DNA of 64,000 bases from an uncultured Prevotella sp. (GCA_900551055.1 URUK01000001.1:62001-126000); one strand, 5' to 3'. Positions 16,195-25,458 are shown, counted from the stretch's first letter. The notes: generated from the letters alone by a model not told the origin. Made by a program: numbers and translations.

Positions 16195-16222
16195 CGTAAC
16201 ACTTGTGTAATGCTTTTGAAAT
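16195..16222 (+). promoter_or_regulatory. Candidate pho box upstream of pstS
   Basis: CGTAAC (16195-16200), TGTAAT (16206-16211) and TGAAAT (16217-16222) follow each other at 11-bp pitch on the plus strand, toward pstS. The match to TGTCA is weaker than on the pstC side. No perfect TAnnTTTG box is visible before pstS; TATTTCG at 16234 is a poor candidate. Confidence 0.5.
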
Positions 16223-16294
16223 CGTTTTTGTGTTATTTCGCGCCGTGAACGGTTGCTTACCGTATATTGTTTGACAAATTTTAAGTATAAAGAT

Positions 16295-17131
16295 ATGAAT
16301 TTAATCAGGATTACAACATTGTCGCTTTTGTCTGCGGTTGCCGTGTGTGCGTCGGCACAGAAGATAAAAGGCAGTGACACAGTGCTGCCGGTTACCCAGG
16401 AAGCGGCCGAAGTTTACATGAATGAAAATCCGCAGGCGCGTGTGACAGTGACCGGCGGAGGTTCGGGCGTAGGCATCTCCGCGCTCGTCGACGGCACAAC
16501 TGACATAGCCATGTCGTCACGCTCAATCAAGTTCAATGAGCGCGTGAAGTTGAGCAAAAGCGGAAAACAGCTGCGTGAGGCCGTTGTCGCATACGACGCG
16601 TTGGCCGTCATCGTGCATCCGTCGAACCCCGTAACCCACCTTACACGCGAGCAGCTTGAGGCGATATTCAGGGGCAAAATAACCAACTGGAAGCAGGTGA
16701 AAGACTATTATACGGGCAAGTACGGGCCTGACATGAAAATCATAGTGTACTCGCGCGAGACTTCATCGGGTACGTATGAGTTCTTTAAGACGAGCGTGCT
16801 GCATGAGAAGAACTACATGGCCGGAGTGCTGTCAATGCCTGCAACGGGAGCCGTAATACAGTCGGTAAGCCAGACAAAGGGCGCGATAGGCTACGTCGGC
16901 ATGGCCTACGTCAACAAGAATGTAAGGGCGGTAAAGATTTCTTACGATGGCAAGCATTTCGTTTATCCCAACATGGACATGGGGCGTCGCCACGTTTACC
17001 CCATCATCCGTGAGCTGTATTATTACTACACGGCCGATAAGGCCGATGTGGTTGAGCCGTTTATCAATTTCCTTCTTTCCTCGAAAGGCCAACAATTGGT
17101 TATGAAGAGCGGTTACGTACCGGCAAAATAG
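16295..17131 (+). CDS. pstS: Phosphate-binding protein PstS
   Basis: A 278-residue periplasmic binding protein from ATG 16295 (signal peptide ending CASAQ). Phosphate-site landmarks: KIKGSDTVLPVTQEAAE after the signal, GGGSGVGISALVDGTTDIAMSSR, and SRETSSGTYEFFK; then GAIGYVGMAYV. It is shorter than E. coli PstS (about 320 mature residues) and belongs to the compact class. It has no lipobox. It is transcribed divergently from pstCAB-phoU, with pho-box-like repeats in the shared 222-base region. Confidence 0.96.
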   Translation: MNLIRITTLSLLSAVAVCASAQKIKGSDTVLPVTQEAAEVYMNENPQARVTVTGGGSGVGISALVDGTTDIAMSSRSIKFNERVKLSKSGKQLREAVVAYDALAVIVHPSNPVTHLTREQLEAIFRGKITNWKQVKDYYTGKYGPDMKIIVYSRETSSGTYEFFKTSVLHEKNYMAGVLSMPATGAVIQSVSQTKGAIGYVGMAYVNKNVRAVKISYDGKHFVYPNMDMGRRHVYPIIRELYYYYTADKADVVEPFINFLLSSKGQQLVMKSGYVPAK

Positions 17132-17184
17132 CATCAAGATTGTTTTTATAAAGATAACCCGTTGACTGCCAAACAGTTACGTGC

Positions 17185-17268
17185 AGCCATGCAAAAGGCC
17201 GTGTTTTACATCGTAAAACACGGCCTTTTAGCGTGCAATTTGCGGCCTTTGGGAAGATAAAAGGTGAT
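17185..17268. repeat. Dispersed 22-bp-period palindromic element, copy 4
   Basis: GCAAAAGGCCGTGTTTTAC pairs with GTAAAACACGGCCTTTTAGC, followed by a degenerate unit (GCGGCCTTTGGG, AAAAGGTGA). It lies between pstS (+) and rubrerythrin (-), convergent. The remaining bases up to 17400 hold only a doubtful minus-strand frame. Confidence 0.86.
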
Positions 17269-17400
17269 TATAGTGTATTAACGTCAGTTCGGTATAATCA
17301 CCATATGCAATAAGCATGCTTTTATCAATGATGTCAATATTGAGTGATCGTTGGTTCGATATAAGGTTAATGCATTCAGAATACGAGAGTTTGCTTATAA

Positions 17401-17437
17401 AAATGCGGCGTGACATAATGTCACGCCGCATTTTTAT
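17401..17437. terminator. Bidirectional terminator between pstS and rubrerythrin
   Basis: AAATGCGGCGTGACA pairs with TGTCACGCCGCATTT around a three-base loop and is flanked by A and T runs, so it can end transcription in both directions. Confidence 0.88.
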
Positions 17438-17472
17438 GTACACTGGCGTATCGCCGTCTGTGTCTTTATTGA

Positions 17473-18012
17473 TTAATAGTTTTCAGCCTTAATCTGGAAG
17501 AAGCTCTGCGGATGGTTGCAAACGGGGCACATCTTAGGAGCTTTCTTGCCGATAACGATGTGGCCGCAGTTAGCGCACTGCCAAATGGCATCACCGTCCT
17601 TAGAGAATACCTTTTCCTCTTGTACGTTGCCAAGAAGCTTGCGGTAACGCTCCTCATGAGCCTTCTCGATGGCTGCTACCATGCGGAACTTGGCTGCAAT
17701 TTCCTTGAATCCTTCTTCGTCAGCTTCCTTAGCCATGCGGTCGTACATGTCAGTCCACTCATAGTTTTCGCCAGCGGCAGCTGCTTCAAGATTGCTTGCA
17801 GTGTCCTTTATGTCGCCGCCCTCGAGATACTTGAACCACAGTTTAGCGTGTTCTTTCTCGTTGCGTGCGGTTTCTTCAAAGATGTCAGCTATCTGTTCGT
17901 AACCCTCTTTCCTTGCCTTTGAAGCAAAGTAAGTGTACTTGTTGCGTGCCTGTGATTCGCCTGCAAAAGCCTCTTGCAGGTTCTTTTCAGTTTTTGTTCC
18001 TTTTAATTCCAT
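17473..18012 (-). CDS. rbr: Rubrerythrin
   Basis: A 179-residue non-haem iron peroxidase of anaerobes that reduces hydrogen peroxide. The N-terminal four-helix di-iron domain has the paired motifs EAFAGESQARNKY and EETARNEKEHAK, then a second pair around YDRMAKEADEEGF and AIEKAHEERYRKLL; the C-terminal rubredoxin domain has CANCG and CPVC iron ligands. The length is near the usual 190. It is monocistronic, with its own promoter and terminator. This points to an anaerobe with oxidative stress defence. Confidence 0.97.
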   Translation of the reverse strand: MELKGTKTEKNLQEAFAGESQARNKYTYFASKARKEGYEQIADIFEETARNEKEHAKLWFKYLEGGDIKDTASNLEAAAAGENYEWTDMYDRMAKEADEEGFKEIAAKFRMVAAIEKAHEERYRKLLGNVQEEKVFSKDGDAIWQCANCGHIVIGKKAPKMCPVCNHPQSFFQIKAENY

Positions 18013-18067
18013 AATGTTATAACTCTAAAAATGATTATTTTGATGATTTCGTTTAATAAACTATCTG

Positions 18068-18098
18068 CAAAGATAAGTATTTAATTGGACGGGTGCAA
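18068..18098 (-). promoter_or_regulatory. Rubrerythrin promoter
   Basis: On the minus strand TATCTTTG (18075-18068) is a perfect -7 box, with TTG (18098-18096) 20 bases upstream. The leader would be about 50 bases. Confidence 0.75.
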
Positions 18099-18117
18099 GT
18101 TAATTGTGCTTTTTTAA

Positions 18118-19182
18118 TCAAATCGTTATCTCACCGCAGATAGGGCGGCTCATGAAGTTTCTTACTATTTTATTGTCTGTATAGTTGCCTTGCAGGCACA
18201 TTAACTTTGTGACGGCGCATTCCACAGTGCTGTCATATCCGCTTATGACGCCGGTGCTTTTAAGACGGTAGCCTGTGTCGTAACGGTTCATTTCAACCGT
18301 TCCGGCGAGGCATTGGCTTATGTTTACTATTGTTACGCCACGGCGGCTTGCCTGTTGCAAAATCCGCGTAAGCCATGTTTTCTTTGGCGCATTGCCGCTA
18401 CCGAAGCTGCGCATTACAATGGAACGAAGTTCTGGCGCGTCAAGCACATGGCGGATTATGTTTTCCTGCAAGCCAGGGAATAAGGAGAAAACGACCACAT
18501 TCGGGTCTATTGCCGTATGTGGAATCATTGGCTTGTTGAAATCAGGCTTAAGTATATATTCCTCATTATATACAATGTTTACTCCGGCTTCGGCAAGATG
18601 CGGAAAGTTGAATGATTCGAAAGCGTTGAAACCGTCGGCGTTTGTTTTTGTCGCCCTGTTGCCTCTTAACAGCTTGCCGCTGAAATAGATGCACACTTCC
18701 GGGACGATGGCTGTGCCGTCATCATGGACGGCAGAGGCTATCTCGATGCTTGTTATAAGATTCTCCTTGCCGTCTGTACGCAGTTGGTTGATTGGCAACT
18801 GGCTTCCGGTAAGGATTACAGGCTTTGTGAGATTTTCAAGCATGAACGACAATGCGGAGGCCGTGTACGCCATTGTGTCAGTACCGTGAAGTATGACGAA
18901 GCCGTCATACATGTCATATCGTTCCGCCACGATTCGTACAACTTGCGACCATAGTCTTGGCGACATGTCGCTTGAGTCGATGGGTTGTGTAAATTGATAA
19001 GTGTCTATGCCTGTCTTTATCATTTCCAGTTCAGGAAGGCAACATACCAGATGGTTCATGTCAAGAGGTTCAAGCACACCTGTGACAGGATTTTTGCCCA
19101 TACCGATAGTTCCGCCTGTATAAATCAACAGAACACGGTTGTTTTTATGTTTTGCAGACGTGGAATTGACGAAAGCGCCCAT
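18118..19182 (-). CDS. ansA: L-asparaginase, type I
   Basis: A 354-residue enzyme hydrolysing asparagine to aspartate and ammonia. The N-terminal catalytic motif YTGGTIGM (Thr at residue 22) and the second motif HGTDTMAYTASALSFML near residue 99 are both intact; TGSQLPINQLRTDGKENL follows. There is no signal peptide, so it is the cytoplasmic type. The first 14 residues are an extension over most family members; the promoter at 19210 still allows ATG 19182. Divergent from uxaC. Confidence 0.95.
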   Translation of the reverse strand: MGAFVNSTSAKHKNNRVLLIYTGGTIGMGKNPVTGVLEPLDMNHLVCCLPELEMIKTGIDTYQFTQPIDSSDMSPRLWSQVVRIVAERYDMYDGFVILHGTDTMAYTASALSFMLENLTKPVILTGSQLPINQLRTDGKENLITSIEIASAVHDDGTAIVPEVCIYFSGKLLRGNRATKTNADGFNAFESFNFPHLAEAGVNIVYNEEYILKPDFNKPMIPHTAIDPNVVVFSLFPGLQENIIRHVLDAPELRSIVMRSFGSGNAPKKTWLTRILQQASRRGVTIVNISQCLAGTVEMNRYDTGYRLKSTGVISGYDSTVECAVTKLMCLQGNYTDNKIVRNFMSRPICGEITI

Positions 19183-19202
19183 ATTTACATTTTTTATTTG
19201 TG

Positions 19203-19251
19203 CAAATATAGCTTAAATTAATATGAAATCAAAAAAAATGCTGTATATTTG
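19203..19251. promoter_or_regulatory. Divergent promoters of ansA and uxaC
   Basis: Two perfect TATATTTG boxes face away from each other: minus strand at 19210-19203 for ansA and plus strand at 19244-19251 for uxaC. The ansA leader would be very short (about 15 bases), the uxaC leader about 50. Confidence 0.7.
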
Positions 19252-19308
19252 CATAAATAAAAAGAATGAACTACAATTTGATTAACTATTTTAAAGAAAA
19301 ACAAAGAC

Positions 19309-20712
19309 ATGAAAAAATTTATGGATGAAAACTTCCTGTTGGAAACAGCTACTGCACAGGATCTATTTCATAATCATGCGGCGAAAATGCCAATCATTGA
19401 TTACCATTGTCATCTTATTCCTGAAATGGTCGCTAATGACCACAAGTTCAAAAGTATTACAGAGCTTTGGCTGGGTGGAGACCACTATAAATGGCGTGCC
19501 ATGCGCACAAATGGAGTGGATGAAAAGTATTGCACCGGCACGGAAACCAGCGACTGGGAAAAATTTGAGAAGTGGGCGGAAACTGTGCCTTATACGTTCC
19601 GCAATCCTCTTTATCATTGGACTCATCTCGAATTGAAGACTGCTTTCGGTATTGACAAACTGCTGAGTCCGAAGACGGCTCGCGAGATATATGACGAATG
19701 CAATGAGAAACTACAGCAGCCGGAATATACCGCACGTGGATTTATGCGCCGTTACAACGTTGAATGTGTATGTACAACCGACGACCCGATTGACGACTTG
19801 CGGTATCATAAGCAGACTCGTGAAAGCGGTTTTGAAATAAAGATGATACCGGCATGGCGTCCCGACAAGGCCATGGCTGTTGACAATGCAAAGAATTTTG
19901 CAGAATATGTCACGAAGCTTGGTGAAGTGGCCGGAGTTACAATATCCAAGTTCCAGGATTTGGTTGATGCTTTGCAGAAGCGTCATGACTTCTTCAGTGA
20001 GAACGGATGCCGTTTGTCAGATCATGGCATAGAGGAGTTTTACGATGAGCCTTATACCGACAGTCAGGTAGAGACAATTTTCGAAAAGGCTATGCGTGGA
20101 CAAGATCTTTCAGAACTTGAAATCCGTCAGTTCAAACATTGCATGTTGACCGTGTTTGCGGAAATGGATTATGACAGTGATTGGACACAGCAGTACCATT
20201 ATGGCGCGATACGTGACAATAACAGCATTATGTACAAGAAGCTCGGTCCTGATACGGGATTTGATTCTATCGGCGAATTTAACACGGCTAAGGCCATGAG
20301 CCATTTCCTTGACCATCTGAATGCGGAAGGAAAGCTAACGCGTACCATATTATATACGTTGAATCCGTGCGCTAATGAGGTAATAGCTACCATGTTGGGC
20401 AATTTCCAAGACGGTTCTTGCCCCGGCAAGATACAGTTCGGCAGTGGCTGGTGGTTTAACGATCAGCTCGATGGAATGACAAGGCAGATGAACGCTCTGT
20501 CGGTTCTCGGCTTGTTAAGCCGTTTCGTTGGCATGCTGACCGACAGCCGTTCGTTCCTGTCTTATCCGCGTCATGAGTATTTCCGCCGTTTGCTTTGCAA
20601 TTTGTTGGGTAATGATGTGGAGAAAGGCTTGTTGCCGGATGACAAGGAAGCATTGTATAGGATGGTTGAAGACATCAGTTATTACAATGCGAAAAATTAT
20701 TTTAAGTTTTAA
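19309..20712 (+). CDS. uxaC: Glucuronate/galacturonate isomerase
   Basis: A 467-residue uronate isomerase that converts D-glucuronate to D-fructuronate and D-galacturonate to D-tagaturonate, the first step of uronate use from pectin or host glycans. Metal-binding YHCHL near the N terminus (PIIDYHCHLIPEMV), CTTDDPIDDLRYH, SRFVGMLTDSRSFLSY and PRHEYFRRLLCNLLG at the C terminus are all family hallmarks. An in-frame ATG four codons later (19321) is an alternative start. It stands alone, without uxaB or uxuA beside it. Confidence 0.97.
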   Translation: MKKFMDENFLLETATAQDLFHNHAAKMPIIDYHCHLIPEMVANDHKFKSITELWLGGDHYKWRAMRTNGVDEKYCTGTETSDWEKFEKWAETVPYTFRNPLYHWTHLELKTAFGIDKLLSPKTAREIYDECNEKLQQPEYTARGFMRRYNVECVCTTDDPIDDLRYHKQTRESGFEIKMIPAWRPDKAMAVDNAKNFAEYVTKLGEVAGVTISKFQDLVDALQKRHDFFSENGCRLSDHGIEEFYDEPYTDSQVETIFEKAMRGQDLSELEIRQFKHCMLTVFAEMDYDSDWTQQYHYGAIRDNNSIMYKKLGPDTGFDSIGEFNTAKAMSHFLDHLNAEGKLTRTILYTLNPCANEVIATMLGNFQDGSCPGKIQFGSGWWFNDQLDGMTRQMNALSVLGLLSRFVGMLTDSRSFLSYPRHEYFRRLLCNLLGNDVEKGLLPDDKEALYRMVEDISYYNAKNYFKF

Positions 20713-20732
20713 TGTATAAGGATTTGTTTGAG

Positions 20733-20770
20733 CCTCTCTTGCTTTATTGGTATAGCAAGAGAGGTTTTTT
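20733..20770 (+). terminator. uxaC terminator
   Basis: CCTCTCTTGCT pairs with AGCAAGAGAGG across a 10-base loop and is followed by seven T residues. Confidence 0.92.
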
Positions 20771-20790
20771 TATGTATTAGTAGTGAAATA

Positions 20791-20822
20791 TTTGTAAGTC
20801 TCGGAAAATAGAACTATTTTTG
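20791..20822 (+). promoter_or_regulatory. Promoter of the Wza-like gene and probably glmS
   Basis: TTTG at 20791-20794, a 20-base spacer, then TATTTTTG at 20815-20822: both Bacteroidetes elements at correct spacing. The start codon is 36 bases downstream. Confidence 0.75.
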
Positions 20823-20857
20823 CAAAGTTTTACGTTTTCATAACAACACTAACATTT

Positions 20858-21655
20858 ATGAAGAAAATACTAAACTTGGTATTGTTTGCTGCTTTTAGCC
20901 TGTTTATTGTGGGGTGTGGTAGTAGCAAGCACATTGCGTATTTCCAGAATGCCGACACCGTAAACACGGCGGCTTCAAAAGGACTTTTTGACGCAAAGAT
21001 AATGCCGAAAGACTTATTGACGATTACAGTAAGTACGACAGACCCCAAAGTGGCAATGCCATTCAACTTGTCAGTTTCAAACACCCTTAACGCTACAGGT
21101 GCACTGTATTCGGGGGCAGGTTCGTTGCAGACTTATCTTGTAGACAACCAGGGATTTATAAATTTCCCGGTAGTAGGCCAGATAAAAGTCGGTGGACTTA
21201 CAAAACGTGAGTGTGAAAATTGTATACGTGAGAAGATTCTTCCGTATATGGCAAAAACTGAAAACCCGATTGTTACGGTGAAGATGGCAAGCTTCAAGGT
21301 CGCAATAGGTGGTGAGGTCAAATCGCCTGGGGTATATTCGGTAGACCAGGAAAAGATAAGCATTATTGAAGCTTTGGCGAGAGCCGGCGATCTTACTATT
21401 TATGGAAAGCGCGAGAACGTTCTCTTGGTTCGTGAAGATACTACCGGTCAAAAAACGTTTCACCGCCTGAACCTTAATGATGCAAATCTGGTAAATTCAC
21501 CATATTATTATTTGCAACAGAATGACTACGTTTATGTTGAACCGAATAAAGTGCAGGCGCAGAATTCGGCGATAGGTTCAAGCGTTACAATATGGTTCTC
21601 GGTGTTAAGCGTGGTGACATCCGTTGCATCTTTGGTTGTTAATGTCTTAAAGTAA
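20858..21655 (+). CDS. Wza-like polysaccharide export lipoprotein
   Basis: A 265-residue outer-membrane lipoprotein: MKKILNLVLFAAFSLFIVGCGSS has a lipobox with Cys20. An N-terminal polysaccharide-export domain (SKHIAYFQNAD, IMPKDLLTITV, GFINFPVVGQIKVGGLT) is followed by an SLBB-type domain (VAIGGEVKSPGVYSVDQEKISIIEAL) and a hydrophobic C-terminal segment that may be a membrane-spanning helix. Such proteins form the export channel for capsule or exopolysaccharide. The usual partner, a Wzc-type chain-length tyrosine kinase, is absent; glmS starts 15 bases downstream instead, so the two may be cotranscribed. Confidence 0.92.
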   Translation: MKKILNLVLFAAFSLFIVGCGSSKHIAYFQNADTVNTAASKGLFDAKIMPKDLLTITVSTTDPKVAMPFNLSVSNTLNATGALYSGAGSLQTYLVDNQGFINFPVVGQIKVGGLTKRECENCIREKILPYMAKTENPIVTVKMASFKVAIGGEVKSPGVYSVDQEKISIIEALARAGDLTIYGKRENVLLVREDTTGQKTFHRLNLNDANLVNSPYYYLQQNDYVYVEPNKVQAQNSAIGSSVTIWFSVLSVVTSVASLVVNVLK

Positions 21656-21669
21656 GTATATATCTGTAT

Positions 21670-23514
21670 ATGTGTGGTATTGTTGGCTATATAGGAAGTC
21701 GAGACGCCTATCCCGTTCTTCTAAAAGGGCTTAGCCGGTTGGAGTATCGTGGATATGACAGCGCCGGTGTCGCCTTGTTGAATGCCGGCGGCGGCTTGAA
21801 TGTTTATAAGGCGAAGGGCAAGGTTGCCGATTTGGATGCCTTCTGTCATGGTAAAGATGTTTCAGGAACAGTCGGTATTGCACATACCCGATGGGCCACA
21901 CATGGAGAACCTTCGGCGGTCAACGCACATCCACATTATTCAGAGTCTAAAAATCTCGCTATAATCCATAATGGAATAATCGAGAATTATGCAGATTTGA
22001 AGAAAAAGCTGCAAGCCAAAGGTATAACTTTCCGTTCGGATACAGATACAGAAGTGCTTGTGCAGCTTATAGAATATATCCAGACAAGGAAAAAACTGGA
22101 TCTGCTTACATCTGTACAGTTGGCATTGCATGGGGTTATAGGTGCTTATGCTGTAGCATTGCTCGACAAAAGACAACCTAATCAGATTATTGCAGCGTGT
22201 AGGCAAAGTCCGTTGGTTATTGGTGTCGGAAAAGAGGAATTCTTTTTAGCTTCTGATGCCAGTCCGATAGTTGAGTATACAGACAAGGTCGTATTCTTGG
22301 ATGACGGCAGTATTGCCGTAATGAAAAGGGAGGAAGAGCTTAAGGTTGTCAATGTGTTGAACCGTGAATTATCTCCAAGGGTTCAGACAATAGACTTGGA
22401 TTTGGGGCAGATAGAAAAAGGCGGTTATCCTCATTTCATGCTTAAGGAAATTTTCGAGCAGCCGGAATGCCTTACGAACAGTATGCGTGGACGTGTGAAC
22501 GTGGAAGCGACCAACGTAACCTTGAGTGCGGTAATAGATTATAATAAACAATTGCTTTCCGCAAAAAGGATTATAATTGTTGGTTGTGGAACTTCATGGC
22601 ATGCGGGGCTTATAGGGAAGCAGATAATAGAAAATCTTTGCCGCATTCCTGTAGAAGTTGAGTATGCAAGCGAATTTAGATACAGAAACCCTGTTGTTAC
22701 TCCTGAAGATGTCGTCATAGCCATATCTCAAAGTGGAGAGACGGCTGATACGTTGGCGGCTGTGAAGCTGGCAAAAAAAAGTGGGGCTTTCATATATGGA
22801 ATCTGTAATGTAATTGGTGCGAGTATCCCACGTGCAACAGATACGGGTTCGTACATACATGTCGGTCCGGAAATCGGTGTCGCCTCGACTAAGGCTTTTA
22901 CAGGACAAGTTACCGTGCTTGTCATGTTAGCATTGGCATTGGCTAAAGCCAAGGGTTCGGTAGATGATGCGGTTTATTATGATATAGTTAAGGAATTGAG
23001 CCGTATCCCGAAGAAGATGGAAGAAACCCTTACTCTTAATGACAGGATAGCTTCTTTGAGCCGCATTTTCACTTATGCAAGAAACTTCTTGTATCTTGGA
23101 CGCGGATATAATTATCCAGTTGCATTGGAAGGTGCATTGAAACTGAAGGAGATAAGTTACATACATGCGGAAGGTTATCCGGCTGCAGAAATGAAGCATG
23201 GTCCTATAGCATTGATAGATTCTGATATGCCTGTTGTCGTAATAGCCACACGTAATTCCATGTATGATAAGGTCTTAAGCAATATACAGGAAATAAAGGC
23301 ACGCAAGGGTAAGGTAATAGCTTTGGTGACAAAAGGAGATGAGACTATAAGAAAGATCGTAGATGAAGTTATAGAATTGCCGGATACCCATGAGTGCCTT
23401 GAACCGTTGTTGGCAACAATCCCTTTACAGTTGCTGGCTTATCATATTGCTGTATGCAAGGGTAAGGATGTGGATCAGCCCAGAAATTTGGCAAAGTCTG
23501 TAACAGTTGAGTGA
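21670..23514 (+). CDS. glmS: Glucosamine-6-phosphate synthase
   Basis: A 614-residue enzyme that makes glucosamine 6-phosphate from fructose 6-phosphate and glutamine, the entry step to UDP-GlcNAc, peptidoglycan and LPS. The N-terminal class II amidotransferase domain has catalytic Cys2 (MCGIVGYIGS) and RLEYRGYDSAGVA; two SIS sugar-isomerase domains follow (GCGTSWHAGLIGK, ISQSGETADTLAA, GRGYNYPVALEGALKLKEI); the C terminus is the standard DQPRNLAKSVTVE. It heads a run of glutamine-using genes (PurF-type, carA, carB). I see no glmS ribozyme-like leader; only 14 bases separate it from the upstream gene. Confidence 0.98.
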   Translation: MCGIVGYIGSRDAYPVLLKGLSRLEYRGYDSAGVALLNAGGGLNVYKAKGKVADLDAFCHGKDVSGTVGIAHTRWATHGEPSAVNAHPHYSESKNLAIIHNGIIENYADLKKKLQAKGITFRSDTDTEVLVQLIEYIQTRKKLDLLTSVQLALHGVIGAYAVALLDKRQPNQIIAACRQSPLVIGVGKEEFFLASDASPIVEYTDKVVFLDDGSIAVMKREEELKVVNVLNRELSPRVQTIDLDLGQIEKGGYPHFMLKEIFEQPECLTNSMRGRVNVEATNVTLSAVIDYNKQLLSAKRIIIVGCGTSWHAGLIGKQIIENLCRIPVEVEYASEFRYRNPVVTPEDVVIAISQSGETADTLAAVKLAKKSGAFIYGICNVIGASIPRATDTGSYIHVGPEIGVASTKAFTGQVTVLVMLALALAKAKGSVDDAVYYDIVKELSRIPKKMEETLTLNDRIASLSRIFTYARNFLYLGRGYNYPVALEGALKLKEISYIHAEGYPAAEMKHGPIALIDSDMPVVVIATRNSMYDKVLSNIQEIKARKGKVIALVTKGDETIRKIVDEVIELPDTHECLEPLLATIPLQLLAYHIAVCKGKDVDQPRNLAKSVTVE

Positions 23515-23562
23515 TTTGCAAGAATTGAATTAAAATGTGATTTTAACTATTTATCGGTATAA

Positions 23563-25458
23563 ATGGAAGCATTAAAGCATGAATGCGGAATTGCAATGGT
23601 GAGGTTGCTTAAGCCATTGGAATATTATCAGCAAAAGTATGGAACTTGGATGTTCGGGTTGAACAAGCTTTATCTCATGATGGAAAAACAGCACAATAGG
23701 GGACAGGAAGGTGCTGGTATGGCATGTGTCAATCTTGATGCGCTTCCAGGTTCAGAATATATGTTCAGGGAACGGGCCGAGGGCTCTAATGCAATTACAG
23801 AAATTTTTGGTAATGTGCAAAAGAACTTTAAGGATTTGACTCCCAAACAGCTGGCTGATACAGATTTCGCCAAGAGAAAATTACCATTTGCCGGTGAGTT
23901 GTATATGGGTCATCTCCGTTATTCTACAACAGGCAAAAGTGGGCTTTCGTATGTTCATCCGTTTTTGCGTAGGAATAATTGGAGGGCGAAGAACTTGTGT
24001 CTGTGTGGTAATTTCAATATGACAAACATAGACGAAATATTTGACAAACTCGTAAAACAGGGGCAGTCGCCGAGAATATACAGTGATAGCTACATAACCT
24101 TGGAACTCATGGGACATAGGCTTGACCGTGAGGTGGAACGTAATTTTGTTGAAGGTAGGAAAAAAGGCTTGAAAGATCAGGAGATAACGCATTATATTGA
24201 GGACAACATAAAAATGAGTAACGTGTTGAAATCCACCATGGCGGATTTTGACGGAGGTTACGTAATGTGTGGTATAACAGGAAGCGGTGAGATGTTTTCG
24301 ATGCGAGACCCTTGGGGTATACGTCCCGCTTTTTGGTATAAGAATGATGAAATGGTCGTAGTTGCCAGTGAACGGCCAGTGTTGCAGACAACGTTCGACT
24401 TGGAGTGTGACGATGTAAATGAACTTGAACCGGGGTGTGCATTGATAGTAAACAAGAATTGTGAAACCACGGTAGAACGTATACTTGAGCAAAGAGGTGA
24501 CTGCAAATGTTCTTTTGAACGCATATATTTCAGCCGTGGTTCAGACAGGGATATTTATAAAGAACGTAAAAAACTTGGTGAACAGTTGACGGATTCTATA
24601 CTTCGAGCTGTTGATTACGATACGGAGCATACTGTTTTTTCATTTATTCCAAATACCGCAGAGGTCGCGTTTTATGGAATGTTGGGCGGTTTCAAACGGT
24701 ATATCAACGAACAGAAGATAAAGTCGATATTGAATATGGATCATAAGCCCTCATATGAGGAGCTTACTATGCTTTTACATCAATATGTAAGAAGCGAAAA
24801 GGTTGCATGGAAAGACATCAAGTTGCGTACGTTCATTACGGAAGGCGCCTCCCGTAATGATTTGGCTTCCCATGTTTATGACGTGACATATGAATCGCTT
24901 GAGCCGTATAAGGATAATCTTGTTATAATCGATGATAGCATTGTACGTGGAACTACACTAAAGGAAAGTATTTTGAAGATACTAGACCGCTTGCATCCGA
25001 AGAAAATTGTAATTGTAAGCAGTTCTCCGCAGATACGTTATCCAGACTATTATGGAATAGATATGCCAAGTTTGGAAGAATTTTGTGTATTTCGTGCCAC
25101 AATTGAGCTGTTAAAAGTACATGGAAAGTATCAGCTTATTGAAGATACTTATAATAAATGTAAAGAAGAGCTTAAGAAGCCAAAGGCTGAAATGAGGAAT
25201 TGTGTCCGTGATATATACAAGCCTTTTACCGTTGATGAGATAAATAAGAAAATTATAGACATGCTTCGTCCAAAAGGAATGTCAACTCCTGTAGAGCTTG
25301 TCTACCAGTCAATTGAAGGCTTGCATGAAGCTATACCAAATCATAAAGGTGATTGGTATTTTACAGGTAATTATCCAACGCCAGGCGGAGTAAAACTTGT
25401 CAATCAGGCGTTTATAAATTACGTTGAGAATGTATATCAGTTCGAACAGAAATTTTAG
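23563..25458 (+). CDS. PurF-type amidophosphoribosyltransferase, long Bacteroidetes form
   Basis: A 631-residue protein with an N-terminal class II glutamine amidotransferase domain (HECGIAMV with the presumed nucleophile Cys8, HNRGQEGAGMACV, GHLRYSTTGKSG, LCGNFNMTN) and a phosphoribosyltransferase domain with the PRPP loop VIIDDSIVRGTTLKES near residue 452. The canonical reaction makes phosphoribosylamine from PRPP and glutamine, the first step of purine synthesis. It is 130-150 residues longer than E. coli PurF and belongs to a divergent Bacteroidetes group, so the exact substrate is less certain. A propeptide of seven residues would need to be removed if Cys8 must be N-terminal. Confidence 0.88.
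   Translation: MEALKHECGIAMVRLLKPLEYYQQKYGTWMFGLNKLYLMMEKQHNRGQEGAGMACVNLDALPGSEYMFRERAEGSNAITEIFGNVQKNFKDLTPKQLADTDFAKRKLPFAGELYMGHLRYSTTGKSGLSYVHPFLRRNNWRAKNLCLCGNFNMTNIDEIFDKLVKQGQSPRIYSDSYITLELMGHRLDREVERNFVEGRKKGLKDQEITHYIEDNIKMSNVLKSTMADFDGGYVMCGITGSGEMFSMRDPWGIRPAFWYKNDEMVVVASERPVLQTTFDLECDDVNELEPGCALIVNKNCETTVERILEQRGDCKCSFERIYFSRGSDRDIYKERKKLGEQLTDSILRAVDYDTEHTVFSFIPNTAEVAFYGMLGGFKRYINEQKIKSILNMDHKPSYEELTMLLHQYVRSEKVAWKDIKLRTFITEGASRNDLASHVYDVTYESLEPYKDNLVIIDDSIVRGTTLKESILKILDRLHPKKIVIVSSSPQIRYPDYYGIDMPSLEEFCVFRATIELLKVHGKYQLIEDTYNKCKEELKKPKAEMRNCVRDIYKPFTVDEINKKIIDMLRPKGMSTPVELVYQSIEGLHEAIPNHKGDWYFTGNYPTPGGVKLVNQAFINYVENVYQFEQKF

Noticed and set aside
17228..17443. Minus-strand frame of 71 codons between pstS and rubrerythrin
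   Set aside because: It begins within the bidirectional terminator and ends in palindromic element copy 4, and has no recognisable motif or promoter. It might be a gene remnant, but I cannot support it.
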